Origin: Geoanaerobacter pelophilus | GTDB lineage: Bacteria; Desulfobacterota; Desulfuromonadia; Geobacterales; DSM-12255 | Assembly: GCF_018476885.1 (NCBI RefSeq) | Contig: NZ_JAHCVJ010000001.1 | Span: 992,001-1,056,000 of the forward strand | DNA length: 64,000 nucleotides | Direction of reading: 5' to 3' | Part shown: one piece after another, positions 1-7,546 of the stretch | How positions within the stretch are numbered: the first letter of the stretch is position 1 | How the letters are laid out: each line of letters begins with the position of its first letter | Notes under the pieces: model-generated | Database searches by the model: none | The model's input: the letters and a program-made list of their open reading frames with translations, nothing else | Told to the model about the DNA's origin: nothing | Program-made: the position numbers and the translations under genes

Positions 1-1
1 C

Positions 2-118
2 TGTGATACCGCAGCTATCATCAACCGAGGCAAGCTCTTGGTAAAAGACACAATTTCCTCCATTGTAAAAGACGGGGAGACGTTGGAAGATGTGTTTGTT
101 CGATTGGTGAAAGGTTGA
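2..118 (+). CDS. ABC transporter ATP-binding protein, C-terminal end (partial)
   Basis: An open frame enters from the left edge and ends at TGA 116-118. It reads as the tail of an ABC ATPase: the segment AAIINRGKLL resembles the usual 'i.i...G.i' strand after the H-loop, followed by a short region ending ETLEDVFVRLVKG, typical of the 'lEevFl.l..g' terminus of ABC-2 exporter ATPases. The permease begins 1 bp after its stop, so the two are almost certainly one operon. The Walker motifs are outside the window, so the family call rests on the tail and the partner gene. Confidence 0.7.
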   Translation, partial: CDTAAIINRGKLLVKDTISSIVKDGETLEDVFVRLVKG

Positions 119-119
119 C

Positions 120-968
120 ATGGAAACTTCAAAATCACTACCCCCCATTACAAGGATTACAAAATATACGCTTATCGACGAAGTGCAGCAGAGAAGTTTC
201 GTCGTCATGTTCGTATTCTGCGCACTCTGTGTATTTCTTGTTCGTGGCTGTTATCAAGGTAATTACATGGTGAACGGACAGATTCTTGATGCCGGAACCA
301 TAGTCAGGACATTATCGAAAGCGACCTTCCACGTAATTGGTGCTGGTGTGATGGTCATAGCAGCCTTACTTTCGATGCGAATCTTCAGGCGTGACCGAAA
401 TGAGGGGATGCAAGCGTGCATTTTGTCAAAACCGATAGCGCGGTGGCAGTATGTAATGGGAAAAATCCTCGGATTATGGGTCTTATCGACACTTTTTATG
501 CTCATCTTGCATAGTATTGTCTTCCTGATCACCTCCATCAATTTGCAGGTTTTCATGCCGGAATACCTCGTTGCCTCACTGCTATGCTCGATCAACCTGC
601 TCTTTGTGGTTATTGCTGTGCTTCTTTTGTCGCTTATGATGTCCGACATTGTCGCTTTTCTTTGTGTTCTTGGCGTTGGTGCCGTCGGCTTTGTAGCTGA
701 TGGCATAGCTGCTGCCAGCCAGAGTCAGATAGGGCAGGCGATAGTGCAGCAATCGGTCGGCCAGCCACAGTCAGACCTGACCTGGTGGAAAGTAGTTTAT
801 TTTTTCTGGCCGAAGCTCTTAGGAGTTCAGCAGCTGGCCTCTTCGTTGATCGAGAGCGAATCAAGCCATGGATTCGGACCTATCTATCCACTCATCAATG
901 TCCTTGTTTACTGTCTTATTCTTGGAGCATTGCTTTTCAAGCGATTCAGGAATGAAGATATCGTCTAG
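120..968 (+). CDS. ABC-2 type transporter permease
   Basis: A 282-residue membrane protein with about six hydrophobic segments (roughly residues 26-46, 70-88, 108-135, 145-170, 172-195 and 255-272). The cytoplasmic stretch after the second segment, FRRDRNEGMQACILSKPI then R..YVMGK, matches the 'R.. GTl..lLskPvsR..yl.GK' signature of ABC-2 permeases. It should form an exporter with the ATPase that ends 1 bp upstream. The substrate cannot be told from sequence. Confidence 0.85.
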   Translation: METSKSLPPITRITKYTLIDEVQQRSFVVMFVFCALCVFLVRGCYQGNYMVNGQILDAGTIVRTLSKATFHVIGAGVMVIAALLSMRIFRRDRNEGMQACILSKPIARWQYVMGKILGLWVLSTLFMLILHSIVFLITSINLQVFMPEYLVASLLCSINLLFVVIAVLLLSLMMSDIVAFLCVLGVGAVGFVADGIAAASQSQIGQAIVQQSVGQPQSDLTWWKVVYFFWPKLLGVQQLASSLIESESSHGFGPIYPLINVLVYCLILGALLFKRFRNEDIV

Positions 969-1051
969 ATTTATGGGGTGATTGATGAGGATGTATCAGC
1001 AGTCTGTAGTGACCGTCCAGTAGTAAGTTGGATCTCAAGGAGATTCTGTTA

Positions 1052-1747
1052 ATGCTACAATTTCACAGCGAATCTCACAGGTCAGAAAGAATAGGTTGGC
1101 TTCGAGCAGCAGTGCTTGGCGCTAACGACGGAACAATTTCGGTATCAAGTCTTGTCGTTGGAGTTGCAGCTTCCGGAGCATCACAAAATAGCATTCTGCT
1201 TGCTGGTATAGCCGGTCTTGTCGCTGGAGCAATGTCAATGGCTGCAGGCGAGTATGTCTCGGTTCAATCGCAGGCAGATACTGAACATGCTGACATTGCC
1301 AGAGAAAAGCGTGAACTTGAACTTCAGCCGGAACACGAACTACTTGAACTCACTTCAATTTACGTGAGCCGAGGTCTCGACCAACCTTTGGCACGCCAAG
1401 TGGCAGAAAAACTGATGTCCGGAGATGCTCTTGGAGCTCACGCCAGAGACGAACTTGGCATTACAGAAACTTTACGGGCTCGACCGCTTCAAGCAGCACT
1501 TGCGTCTGCAATTGCATTTGTTGTAGGTGCAGTTGTTCCAATCCTGGCCGTAATACTCGCTCCTAAAGCCTTGGTTACCGAGGTTTCATTTGCAACCGCG
1601 CTGATTACTCTAGCCATTTTGGGGGCTACCGCAGCATACGCCGGTGGTGCTCCCATTGCTAAGGGTGCTATTCGTGTTGCATTTTGGGGTGTGCTTGCAA
1701 TGGGACTAACCGCCGGAGTTGGCAAGTTCTTTGGCGCAGTTATTTGA
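1052..1747 (+). CDS. VIT1/CCC1 family (iron/manganese) transporter
   Basis: 231 residues. The N-terminal segment GWLRAAVLGANDG is the hallmark of the VIT1/CCC1 family, whose characterised members move Fe2+ or Mn2+ out of the cytosol. A second conserved block (AGAMSMAAGEYVSVQSQ) follows, then an acidic soluble region (about residues 78-130, rich in Glu) that in the family binds metal, then three further membrane helices. I chose ATG 1052 because AAGGAGA lies about 7 bp upstream; a TTG 24 bp earlier has no such site. Metal specificity is inferred. Confidence 0.85.
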   Translation: MLQFHSESHRSERIGWLRAAVLGANDGTISVSSLVVGVAASGASQNSILLAGIAGLVAGAMSMAAGEYVSVQSQADTEHADIAREKRELELQPEHELLELTSIYVSRGLDQPLARQVAEKLMSGDALGAHARDELGITETLRARPLQAALASAIAFVVGAVVPILAVILAPKALVTEVSFATALITLAILGATAAYAGGAPIAKGAIRVAFWGVLAMGLTAGVGKFFGAVI

Positions 1748-1908
1748 GTAGCCGAAACAATCACCTAATGGATTGCTGGAAATGGTAAACTAACTCTATA
1801 TGTCAAGCCAAGAAAAGTATATTTCCCAAGGCGTCGATCAACAGTCAATCTTACTTTAGAGATCTGACGTGATCGTGCCCCTAGAATCTTGAAAAGAGGA
1901 GCTTTATT

Positions 1909-2604
1909 ATGAATGACTTTAGTACCATGCAACCACGTACTGCAACGCAGGTAGTTGTAAGGCAAAACTCTCTTATCCGACAGGTATACGCCTGGATGGG
2001 AGCAGGATTGGCTATTACAGCTTTTGTTTCGCTCATCACACTCTCCTCACCGGCAATACTCAATGCCGTATTGGGAAACAGGCTTGTCTTTTACGGAATA
2101 ATGATCGGAGAACTGGCTCTGGTATTCACTCTTGTAGGTGCAATAAACAAGATGAGTGCATCAACAGCGACTTTAGTATTCATTGTCTACTCCGCACTAA
2201 ACGGAATCACTCTTTCTAGCGTGGCTCTGGCTTATACTGCCAGCTCAATTACATCCACCTTTGTTACCACTGCCGGGATGTTTGGCGCAATGAGCCTCTT
2301 TGGATTTATGACCAAACGTGACCTCACGTCGTGGGGAAGTTTTCTGTTCATGGGGTTGATAGGTGTGGTAATCGCCTCGGTCGTCAACATCTTCGTTGGC
2401 AGCAGTGCGGTCTCGTGGGTCATATCAGGTATCGGCGTGATTGTTTTCACAGGTCTTACTGCATATGACACCTGGAAAATCAAAGCAATGGCAGCTCAGG
2501 GAACTGAAGGAAGAAAACCTGCTATTCTCGGGGCATTGACACTGTATCTTGATTTTATAAACCTTTTTCTCATGTTGCTACGGTTTACCGGTGACCGGCG
2601 ATAA
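1909..2604 (+). CDS. Bax inhibitor-1 family membrane protein (YccA/YbhL-like)
   Basis: 231 residues with seven hydrophobic helices. The N-terminal RQVYAWMGAGLAITAFVSL and the later GLTAYDTWKIK are typical of bacterial BI-1/TMBIM proteins, which are calcium-leak channels or modulators of the FtsH protease in characterised members. A good ribosome site (GAGGAG) precedes ATG 1909. The 160 bp upstream hold no gene. It sits in a row of small membrane and stress proteins; its own role here is unknown. Confidence 0.88.
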   Translation: MNDFSTMQPRTATQVVVRQNSLIRQVYAWMGAGLAITAFVSLITLSSPAILNAVLGNRLVFYGIMIGELALVFTLVGAINKMSASTATLVFIVYSALNGITLSSVALAYTASSITSTFVTTAGMFGAMSLFGFMTKRDLTSWGSFLFMGLIGVVIASVVNIFVGSSAVSWVISGIGVIVFTGLTAYDTWKIKAMAAQGTEGRKPAILGALTLYLDFINLFLMLLRFTGDRR

Positions 2605-2663
2605 CGCGATCATAATCCAGACATCTAAACGGGTATGGATTGGGTAAGGTATGGGGTATCAGT

Positions 2664-3047
2664 ATGGTCAAACAAATCAAGATCAAATGGTTGCAAGAGC
2701 CTGAGGACAAGAATTATCCGGCAGCAGAATCTTACCTTGGGCTGCTCTACAATGGCACAACAGTTAAGATGATCGTAAATAACCTGAAGAGTGCCCAGCT
2801 AGCTCAGTTCAAAGCAAAAGACATCTTTCGAGCATCGGGACTGTCTTTGCTTGGAGTCAGTAATTCCCATGTGGAGAAAGACCGAAACAAGATCGAGAAC
2901 GGAAAATCAATCTCACCAATACTTCTGGTGAGAGACGAGCGCATTGGCAAAGTCGTTATTGCTGATGGTTATCACCGGATGTGTGCTGTTTACTCGTTCA
3001 ATGAGGATGAACTTATACCCTGTAAAATAGTTGGGTCTGCGGAGTGA
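2664..3047 (+). CDS. ParB/Srx-like fold small protein
   Basis: 127 residues, soluble. The C-terminal half has the ParB N-domain-like pattern: 'ISPILLVRD' followed by 'VVIADGYHRMCA', corresponding to the nucleotide-binding G-[YE]-[HR]R motif of ParB/sulfiredoxin folds. There is no helix-turn-helix, so it is not a partition ParB. I preferred ATG 2664 to the TTG at 2640 because homology-like sequence begins there. The function of this stand-alone family is not known to me. Confidence 0.6.
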   Translation: MVKQIKIKWLQEPEDKNYPAAESYLGLLYNGTTVKMIVNNLKSAQLAQFKAKDIFRASGLSLLGVSNSHVEKDRNKIENGKSISPILLVRDERIGKVVIADGYHRMCAVYSFNEDELIPCKIVGSAE

Positions 3048-3065
3048 TTTTATGCAGACATACGA

Positions 3066-3569
3066 ATGAAAAAGAGCCACTCCAAAGTCCCAAAACAGCT
3101 TAGCAAACAGTCACACGCACGCGGGCTGCACGTTGTTGCGCTCTTTGAAGGAGCAAAGGGGCTACTGGTTCTCCTTGTGGGTTTCGAGTTATTGACCTAC
3201 ATCCACAAGGACATCAATGAAGCCGCCATGCATCTGGTAAAACACTTTCACCTTAATCCTGCCAGCCATTATCCGCGAATCTTTCTCGACCTGATGGAAC
3301 ATATAGACGATACCAAACTCTGGAGCATGGCTCTTGCTGCTGCAATGTACTTTATTGTGCGCATGATTGAAGCGGCTGGACTTTGGCTGAGAAAGACCTG
3401 GGCCGAGTGGTTTGCCGTCCTCACCGGAGGTATGTACATTCCAGTCGAGATCTATGAGGTGGCTATTAAAGTTACATGGCCGAGAATCACTGTTCTTGTT
3501 ATAAATCTTGGTGTTGTATCCTACCTGCTGTTTGTACTTATCAAGGACCGCGAGAAGAAAACATCATGA
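3066..3569 (+). CDS. DUF2127 family membrane protein
   Basis: 167 residues. The pattern ARGLHVVALFEGAKGLLVLL near the N-terminus and RMIEAAGLWL...WAEWFAV in the middle is that of DUF2127 proteins, small membrane proteins of four helices with unknown function. The first ~18 residues are basic. It starts 18 bp after the ParB-like gene, which suggests co-transcription. There is no clear Shine-Dalgarno sequence. Confidence 0.75.
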   Translation: MKKSHSKVPKQLSKQSHARGLHVVALFEGAKGLLVLLVGFELLTYIHKDINEAAMHLVKHFHLNPASHYPRIFLDLMEHIDDTKLWSMALAAAMYFIVRMIEAAGLWLRKTWAEWFAVLTGGMYIPVEIYEVAIKVTWPRITVLVINLGVVSYLLFVLIKDREKKTS

Positions 3570-3615
3570 AACATTGTAGTTTTTGCAAAAGAATCTGAAC
3601 CATTGAGGAGATGAT

Positions 3616-4161
3616 ATGATAGCAGAATCAAAAATACCGGCTCCCGTCCCGGTCTCAAATGTACCTAATGATTACTTCCGCTTCCATCTCCCTCATGTTC
3701 ATCTTGGTACTGTCTTCGGGAATGACTGGTTTGCCCTTAAGGCGGAAGGATTTGCGCGTTTTTTTGGAACACCGGTTTTCCTTGTTGCGCAGACGGTTAT
3801 TGTAGCCATCTGGATCGGGTTAAACGTTGCCGGATATACCAAATTCGATGTTTACCCGTTTATCTTGCTCAACCTTGCCTTCAGTCTCCAAGCAGCTTAT
3901 GCTGCACCTCTCATCCTGCTTGCTCAGACACGGCAGGCTGATCGAGATAAGGCACATGCAGATGCCGACGCACAACATCGGGAGGCCCTTGCATTGGCTG
4001 CTGAGCAGCGACAAGCATTGGCTGCACAGCAATCCGAGCAGATAATGGAACTGCTCCAGCAAAATACGCAATTGACCGAAATCGTGAAAGAGTTGAGTCA
4101 GCGGATAGAAACACTGACTACGGAAATGCATGATGTAGTTCTTCAACATAAAGGCGCATAG
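3616..4161 (+). CDS. DUF1003 family membrane protein
   Basis: 181 residues. Two hydrophobic helices (about residues 52-72 and 80-100) flank the DUF1003 core 'WIGLN...FDVYPFILLNLAFSLQAAYAAPLILLAQ', and a long charged coiled coil (residues ~105-175, rich in Ala, Gln and Glu) follows. DUF1003 proteins are uncharacterised but common in stress-related operons. GAGGAG precedes ATG 3616. Confidence 0.82.
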   Translation: MIAESKIPAPVPVSNVPNDYFRFHLPHVHLGTVFGNDWFALKAEGFARFFGTPVFLVAQTVIVAIWIGLNVAGYTKFDVYPFILLNLAFSLQAAYAAPLILLAQTRQADRDKAHADADAQHREALALAAEQRQALAAQQSEQIMELLQQNTQLTEIVKELSQRIETLTTEMHDVVLQHKGA

Positions 4162-4213
4162 ACGATTCCAAGAGCTTCAACATATCAAACCCACAATTTA
4201 AAGGAGAATAACC

Positions 4214-4816
4214 ATGAATGTATCAACAGCAATACAGGAAAGACGCGCGGAGAAAATGTTTGACCCGGCATTTACAATCAGCGAACAGCAGGTAACTGAG
4301 CTGCTGGAAAAGGCCATGCTGTCGCCAACGGCTTTCAATATCCAGAACTGGCGTATTGTTAATGTCAAAGACCCTGCTTTGCGTCAGAAGATTCGTGAAG
4401 TTGCCTGGAACCAGGACAAGGTCACTGATGCATCCCTCCTGTTTGTCCTTTGTGCTGATCTTAATGCCTGGGCAAAAGAACCAGCACGTTACTGGGCGGG
4501 AGCGCCGCAGATGTACCAAGACATGCTCATACCTGCAATTGATGTATATTATCGAGAAAAACCGCTGGTACAACGGGACGAAGCGATGCGTTCATGTGGA
4601 CTGCTCGCCATGAGCATCATGCTGTTGGCGCAGGAACAGGGGTGGCACTCCTGTCCAATGGACGGATTTGATTTCGATGCCGTGGGGAAACTGATCAATC
4701 TTCCAGACGACCATGTCGTCAGCATGATGATTGCGGTGGGCAGTCGCTCGCAGGAATCGTTCCCCCGGACGGGCAAGCTGCCGCTGGCAGAAGTATTTAT
4801 TGAAAATTCATTCTGA
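4214..4816 (+). CDS. Nitroreductase family protein
   Basis: 200 residues, the usual length of NfnB/RutE-type FMN-dependent nitroreductases. The N-terminal 'ERRAEKMFDPAF' and 'AMLSPTAFNIQNWR' contain the FMN phosphate and ribityl binding region of the family ('R.S...f....i', 'APSa.N.QpW'). It probably reduces quinones, nitro compounds or similar with NAD(P)H in the cytoplasm. AAGGAGAATAACC precedes ATG 4214. Confidence 0.85.
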   Translation: MNVSTAIQERRAEKMFDPAFTISEQQVTELLEKAMLSPTAFNIQNWRIVNVKDPALRQKIREVAWNQDKVTDASLLFVLCADLNAWAKEPARYWAGAPQMYQDMLIPAIDVYYREKPLVQRDEAMRSCGLLAMSIMLLAQEQGWHSCPMDGFDFDAVGKLINLPDDHVVSMMIAVGSRSQESFPRTGKLPLAEVFIENSF

Positions 4817-4874
4817 ACCAGCAGCAAATATAGACCGCCTGCACTTATTTACACTGCCGCGCAAGGAGCAGTAA

Positions 4875-5498
4875 ATGAGACTTTTCGGACTGATCACTGC
4901 AATATTATTGCTGCTGCTCACAGGAGCGACTACTGCTATGGCAACCGAAGAAGCACCCTACACGGTTATTAAAACCGACGATATTTTCGAACTGCGCGAG
5001 TACGCGCCTCAGGTACTCGCCGAAATCATTGTTGACGGAAACCTGGAAAGTGCCGGTAGCAAGGCTTTCAGACCGCTTTTTCGATACATCTCCGGTGATA
5101 ACAAATCACGCGGCAAGATTGCTATGACAGCTCCTGTTTCGCAGGAACAGAGGGGGGAGAAAATATCCATGACCGCTCCTGTCAGTCAGCAGAGTGTACA
5201 GGGAAAGTGGGCTGTGAGCTTTATGATGCCGGCTACATATACTATGGAAAACCTGCCGACTCCCGATGATCCAAATATTAAGCTGCGGCAGGTTCCTGCC
5301 CGCCGGGTGGCTGCTGTTCGATATTCCGGATTCTGGAGTGAGAAGAAATTTCTGCAATATAAGCAGGAACTGGATAACTGGATAACAGCCAACAACCTGA
5401 AAGTCATTGGCGAGCCGGTCTGGGCACGCTACAACCCACCGTTCACACTCTGGTTCCTGCGTCGGAACGAGATATTGATTCCAATAGCTTCGGAATGA
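4875..5498 (+). CDS. SOUL family haem-binding protein, exported
   Basis: 207 residues. The first ~22 residues form a signal peptide ending near AMA-TEE. The mature part carries the SOUL signature: 'YTVIKTDDIFELREYAPQVLAE', a repeated 'IAMTAPV...ISMTAPV' and 'VAAVRYSGFWS'. SOUL/HBP proteins bind haem or porphyrins; periplasmic location is inferred from the signal. The last codons overlap the region just before the PPOX gene. Confidence 0.85.
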   Translation: MRLFGLITAILLLLLTGATTAMATEEAPYTVIKTDDIFELREYAPQVLAEIIVDGNLESAGSKAFRPLFRYISGDNKSRGKIAMTAPVSQEQRGEKISMTAPVSQQSVQGKWAVSFMMPATYTMENLPTPDDPNIKLRQVPARRVAAVRYSGFWSEKKFLQYKQELDNWITANNLKVIGEPVWARYNPPFTLWFLRRNEILIPIASE

Positions 5499-5527
5499 CA
5501 CACCCAGATTGTCTTCAAGGAGATGAT

Positions 5528-5899
5528 ATGAACTTGAACGAACTGTTCCAACAGCAAGGCATGGGGATTATGGCCACAGCATCAAAGAATGGCGGTGTCA
5601 ACACGGCCATCTATGCCCGACCGCATGTCATAGATGAACAAACCATGGTATGGGGAATGACCGAGGGGCGGACCTATCGGAATATTACCGAGAATCCGCA
5701 GGCCTCATTCCTGTTCAAGGCTTCAGGTCCCGGTTTCAGTGGCGTCCGTCTGGCTTTGGAACTGGTAAAGACAGAAGAGTCCGGGCCCATGCTGGCAAAA
5801 ATCAAGGAAAACGCAGACTCCACCGTCGGCCCCGGCACCGGTGCCGCTGTCACCCACGCGGCCTGGTTCACGGTTACCGAAGTGCGCCCCCTTATTTGA
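5528..5899 (+). CDS. Pyridoxamine 5'-phosphate oxidase-like FMN-binding protein
   Basis: 123 residues. The fold is suggested by 'LFQQQGMGIMATASKNGGVNTAIYARPHV', 'TYRNITENPQASFLF' and a final beta segment, as in small split-barrel flavoproteins. ATG 5528 is supported by AAGGAGATGAT immediately upstream; an earlier ATG at 5495 overlaps the SOUL gene and lacks a site. Its stop overlaps the start of the next gene (TGATG), so translation is probably coupled. Confidence 0.75.
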   Translation: MNLNELFQQQGMGIMATASKNGGVNTAIYARPHVIDEQTMVWGMTEGRTYRNITENPQASFLFKASGPGFSGVRLALELVKTEESGPMLAKIKENADSTVGPGTGAAVTHAAWFTVTEVRPLI

Positions 5900-6312
5900 T
5901 GAGACCACCACGGTTTCCTCTTAAAGTATTCTACGATGGGGCATGCATTGTCTGTGCTACCGAGATTGAGCACTACCTGCGGAAAGATCATGGTGAAAAG
6001 CTGGTGGCAGTAGACATCAGCAGCCCTGATTTCGATGCGGTTCCGTACCAAATCTCGATTGCCGATTTCATACATCAACTGCATGCGATTGATCAGGACG
6101 GACAGATTTTCAAAGGGGTTGACTCATTCTGGGCAATCTGGCAGGCGTTCCCGGCCTCGACAGTCTATGGCATCATGGGGCGCATCATCCAGTTACCGGT
6201 GGTAAATCGATTAGCTCGCATTGGCTACTGGCTGTTTGCCCGCGTTCGCCTTTATCTGCCGAAACGGCATGAATGCGAGAGTGGGACGTGTAGTATCCAT
6301 CAAAAGAACTGA
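5899..6312 (+). CDS. DUF393 / thiol-disulfide oxidoreductase DCC family protein
   Basis: 137 residues. The N-terminal 'VFYDGACIVCATEI' holds the DxxCxxC motif of the DCC (DUF393) family, and 'VDSFWAIWQAF' matches the conserved 'g..Al..l' helix region. Such proteins are predicted thiol-disulfide oxidoreductases of unknown substrate. The start overlaps the previous stop by one base. An open frame continues upstream to 5650 but it lies inside the PPOX gene and is not protein-like. Confidence 0.8.
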   Translation: MRPPRFPLKVFYDGACIVCATEIEHYLRKDHGEKLVAVDISSPDFDAVPYQISIADFIHQLHAIDQDGQIFKGVDSFWAIWQAFPASTVYGIMGRIIQLPVVNRLARIGYWLFARVRLYLPKRHECESGTCSIHQKN

Positions 6313-6346
6313 ATTTCGTAATGTTTTCTCAAGAGGAGAACATTTT

Positions 6347-6421
6347 ATGACTTGCCAAAAGCAGCTCGATCTTTTCCAGGTTCTTTCTGAACGCGTAGTG
6401 GCGGCCACTCAACCAATCTGA
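6347..6421 (+). CDS. Possible 24-residue small ORF
   Basis: An AGAGGAG site lies 7 bp before ATG 6347, which opens a 24-codon frame (begins MTCQKQLDLF). I do not recognise it. It could be a real small protein, a gene remnant, or chance. The only support is the good ribosome-binding site and its position after the DCC gene. Confidence 0.25.
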   Translation: MTCQKQLDLFQVLSERVVAATQPI

Positions 6422-6445
6422 AAGTTGTCCCGGGTCAAGGACCAT

Positions 6446-6460
6446 ATCAAGTGTCTTGAT
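6446..6460. terminator. Weak hairpin between convergent genes
   Basis: ATCAAG-TGT-CTTGAT forms a 6-bp stem between the small ORF on the plus strand and the end of the thioredoxin gene on the minus strand. It lacks a clear T tract, so a role as a weak bidirectional terminator is only suggested by position. Confidence 0.3.
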
Positions 6461-6468
6461 CTAATTCA

Positions 6469-6912
6469 TTATGTCTTTCGTCGGAACCACGCCAGAACGG
6501 TATCGAGCGTTTGCGCTCCAGGCAGTTGATCGATAACGCGGGCATGTTTCAACAGTACTATAGCCGGTATGCCGCGGATACCGAAGCGAGCTGCTAACGC
6601 CGGGCTGTCCTGGGTATTGATCTGCAATACAGCCGCCTGACCAGCCAGCTTTTCAGCAACGGTTCGCACCACCGGTGCGAAGGTATGGCAATGCGGTCAA
6701 GTAGGTGCCCAGAACTCTGCCAGTACCGCACCGGGATAAGTACTGACGAATGAGTCAAACGTCCGGTCGGTCAATTGCTGGGGATGACAGTACATTGGTG
6801 GCAGGGTTGTCTTGCAACTGCCGCAATGTCCCCTGAGCCCCTCTTTATCTGCCGGGATGCGGTTGCCGGTGCCGCACGATGGACATTTCACGATGTAGCT
6901 TGCAGTATTCAT
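6469..6912 (-). CDS. trxC: Thioredoxin 2-type protein with in-frame UGA at the catalytic cysteine (probable selenoprotein)
   Basis: If UGA at 6697-6699 is read through, the gene encodes 147 residues: an N-terminal zinc ribbon (CPSC at 10-13, CGSC at 30-33), as in TrxC, followed by a full thioredoxin fold. The active site reads FWAPT-UGA-PHC, and the flanks (FWAP before, FAPV after, GIRGIPA with the cis-proline later) align with FWAPWCGPC...APV, so UGA replaces exactly the nucleophilic first cysteine (residue 72). Fifteen bases after the UGA the mRNA forms an 8-bp hairpin with a GGU loop, as expected of a bacterial SECIS. Both halves keep good coding sequence. AGAGGT precedes ATG 6912. It ends a heat-shock run and starts 1 bp after the upstream gene. 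A nonsense mutation is the alternative, but its position makes that less likely. Confidence 0.85.
6663..6681 (-). promoter_or_regulatory. SECIS-like hairpin downstream of the UGA codon
   Basis: On the minus strand TTCGCACC-GGT-GGTGCGAA makes a perfect 8-bp stem with a GGU apical loop. It begins 15 nt after the UGA, so the loop lies 23-25 nt downstream. Known bacterial SECIS elements sit directly after the Sec codon with a loop about 16-37 nt away, usually containing a G or GGU. The match in position and loop is seen directly; SelB binding is inferred. Confidence 0.65.
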
Positions 6913-6913
6913 G

Positions 6914-7525
6914 TCAGCGTACCTCTTTTTTCACGCCAGGATCTTCTTTCGGATATTGCCGACGCAGCCGTTCCAGCCCTTTCTGCCAACTCTCCGCATC
7001 GCCATATTCAAAGAACCGGGGATAGTGCTCATGGGAAGCCTTGATTCGGCGGGCATGCTTGATCGGGCACCAGTACTGCTCGGTTCGGGCGGCGATTTCC
7101 CGTCCGTATGCCATCAGACCGTTACCGTAAGAACAGTAAAAACAGTTGAACTTCTCAATAATATTCAGGTAGGGAAGATCCTCACGGTCAAAGACCAAAT
7201 ACTCGGATCGCTTTACCTTGGGGATTCGGTACACCGGAAAGCAGATCGACTGATACAACCAGAGAAACAGATCCAGCAGGATGAACGGTACGAAGCCGGC
7301 ATAAATGACCGGTGCAGTCAGTATGTTGAGCGGTCTGGCCTTGACCAGATAGCGGAACCAGCCGATTTTCAGGCGTCGCTGCTGTCTCGCCACCTCCTCG
7401 GCAAAACGGACCCGCTTCTTTTCGATGATGAACTCAAACTCGTCCCGTTTCTTCTTAAACTCAACTTCGAGTTCTTCCTGTAGTTCTTTAATCCGCAGTA
7501 TGAGATCGTCAATTGATTGGGGCAT
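6914..7525 (-). CDS. Conserved hypothetical protein with coiled coil and membrane segment
   Basis: 203 residues. An N-terminal charged coiled coil (residues 5-50) is followed by a hydrophobic stretch (about 70-97, NILTAPVIYAGFVPFILLDLFLWLYQSI) and a C-terminal region with several Cys and Tyr (FNCFYCSYGNG, QYWCPIKHARRI). I do not recognise a characterised family. Its stop lies one base before the thioredoxin start and it follows htrA by 21 bp, so it is translated within the heat-shock run. Confidence 0.7.
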   Translation of the reverse strand: MPQSIDDLILRIKELQEELEVEFKKKRDEFEFIIEKKRVRFAEEVARQQRRLKIGWFRYLVKARPLNILTAPVIYAGFVPFILLDLFLWLYQSICFPVYRIPKVKRSEYLVFDREDLPYLNIIEKFNCFYCSYGNGLMAYGREIAARTEQYWCPIKHARRIKASHEHYPRFFEYGDAESWQKGLERLRRQYPKEDPGVKKEVR

Positions 7526-7546
7526 GGTTGCCTTTCTTGTGTTCCG

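Noticed and set aside
5650-5898. N-terminal extension of the DCC-family gene
   Set aside because: It lies wholly within the PPOX gene, is basic and low-complexity, and the better start at 5899 is coupled to the PPOX stop.
6347-6470. Read-through of the TGA at 6419 as a second selenocysteine
   Set aside because: The frame after it is short, has no protein character and lacks a hairpin at the right distance.
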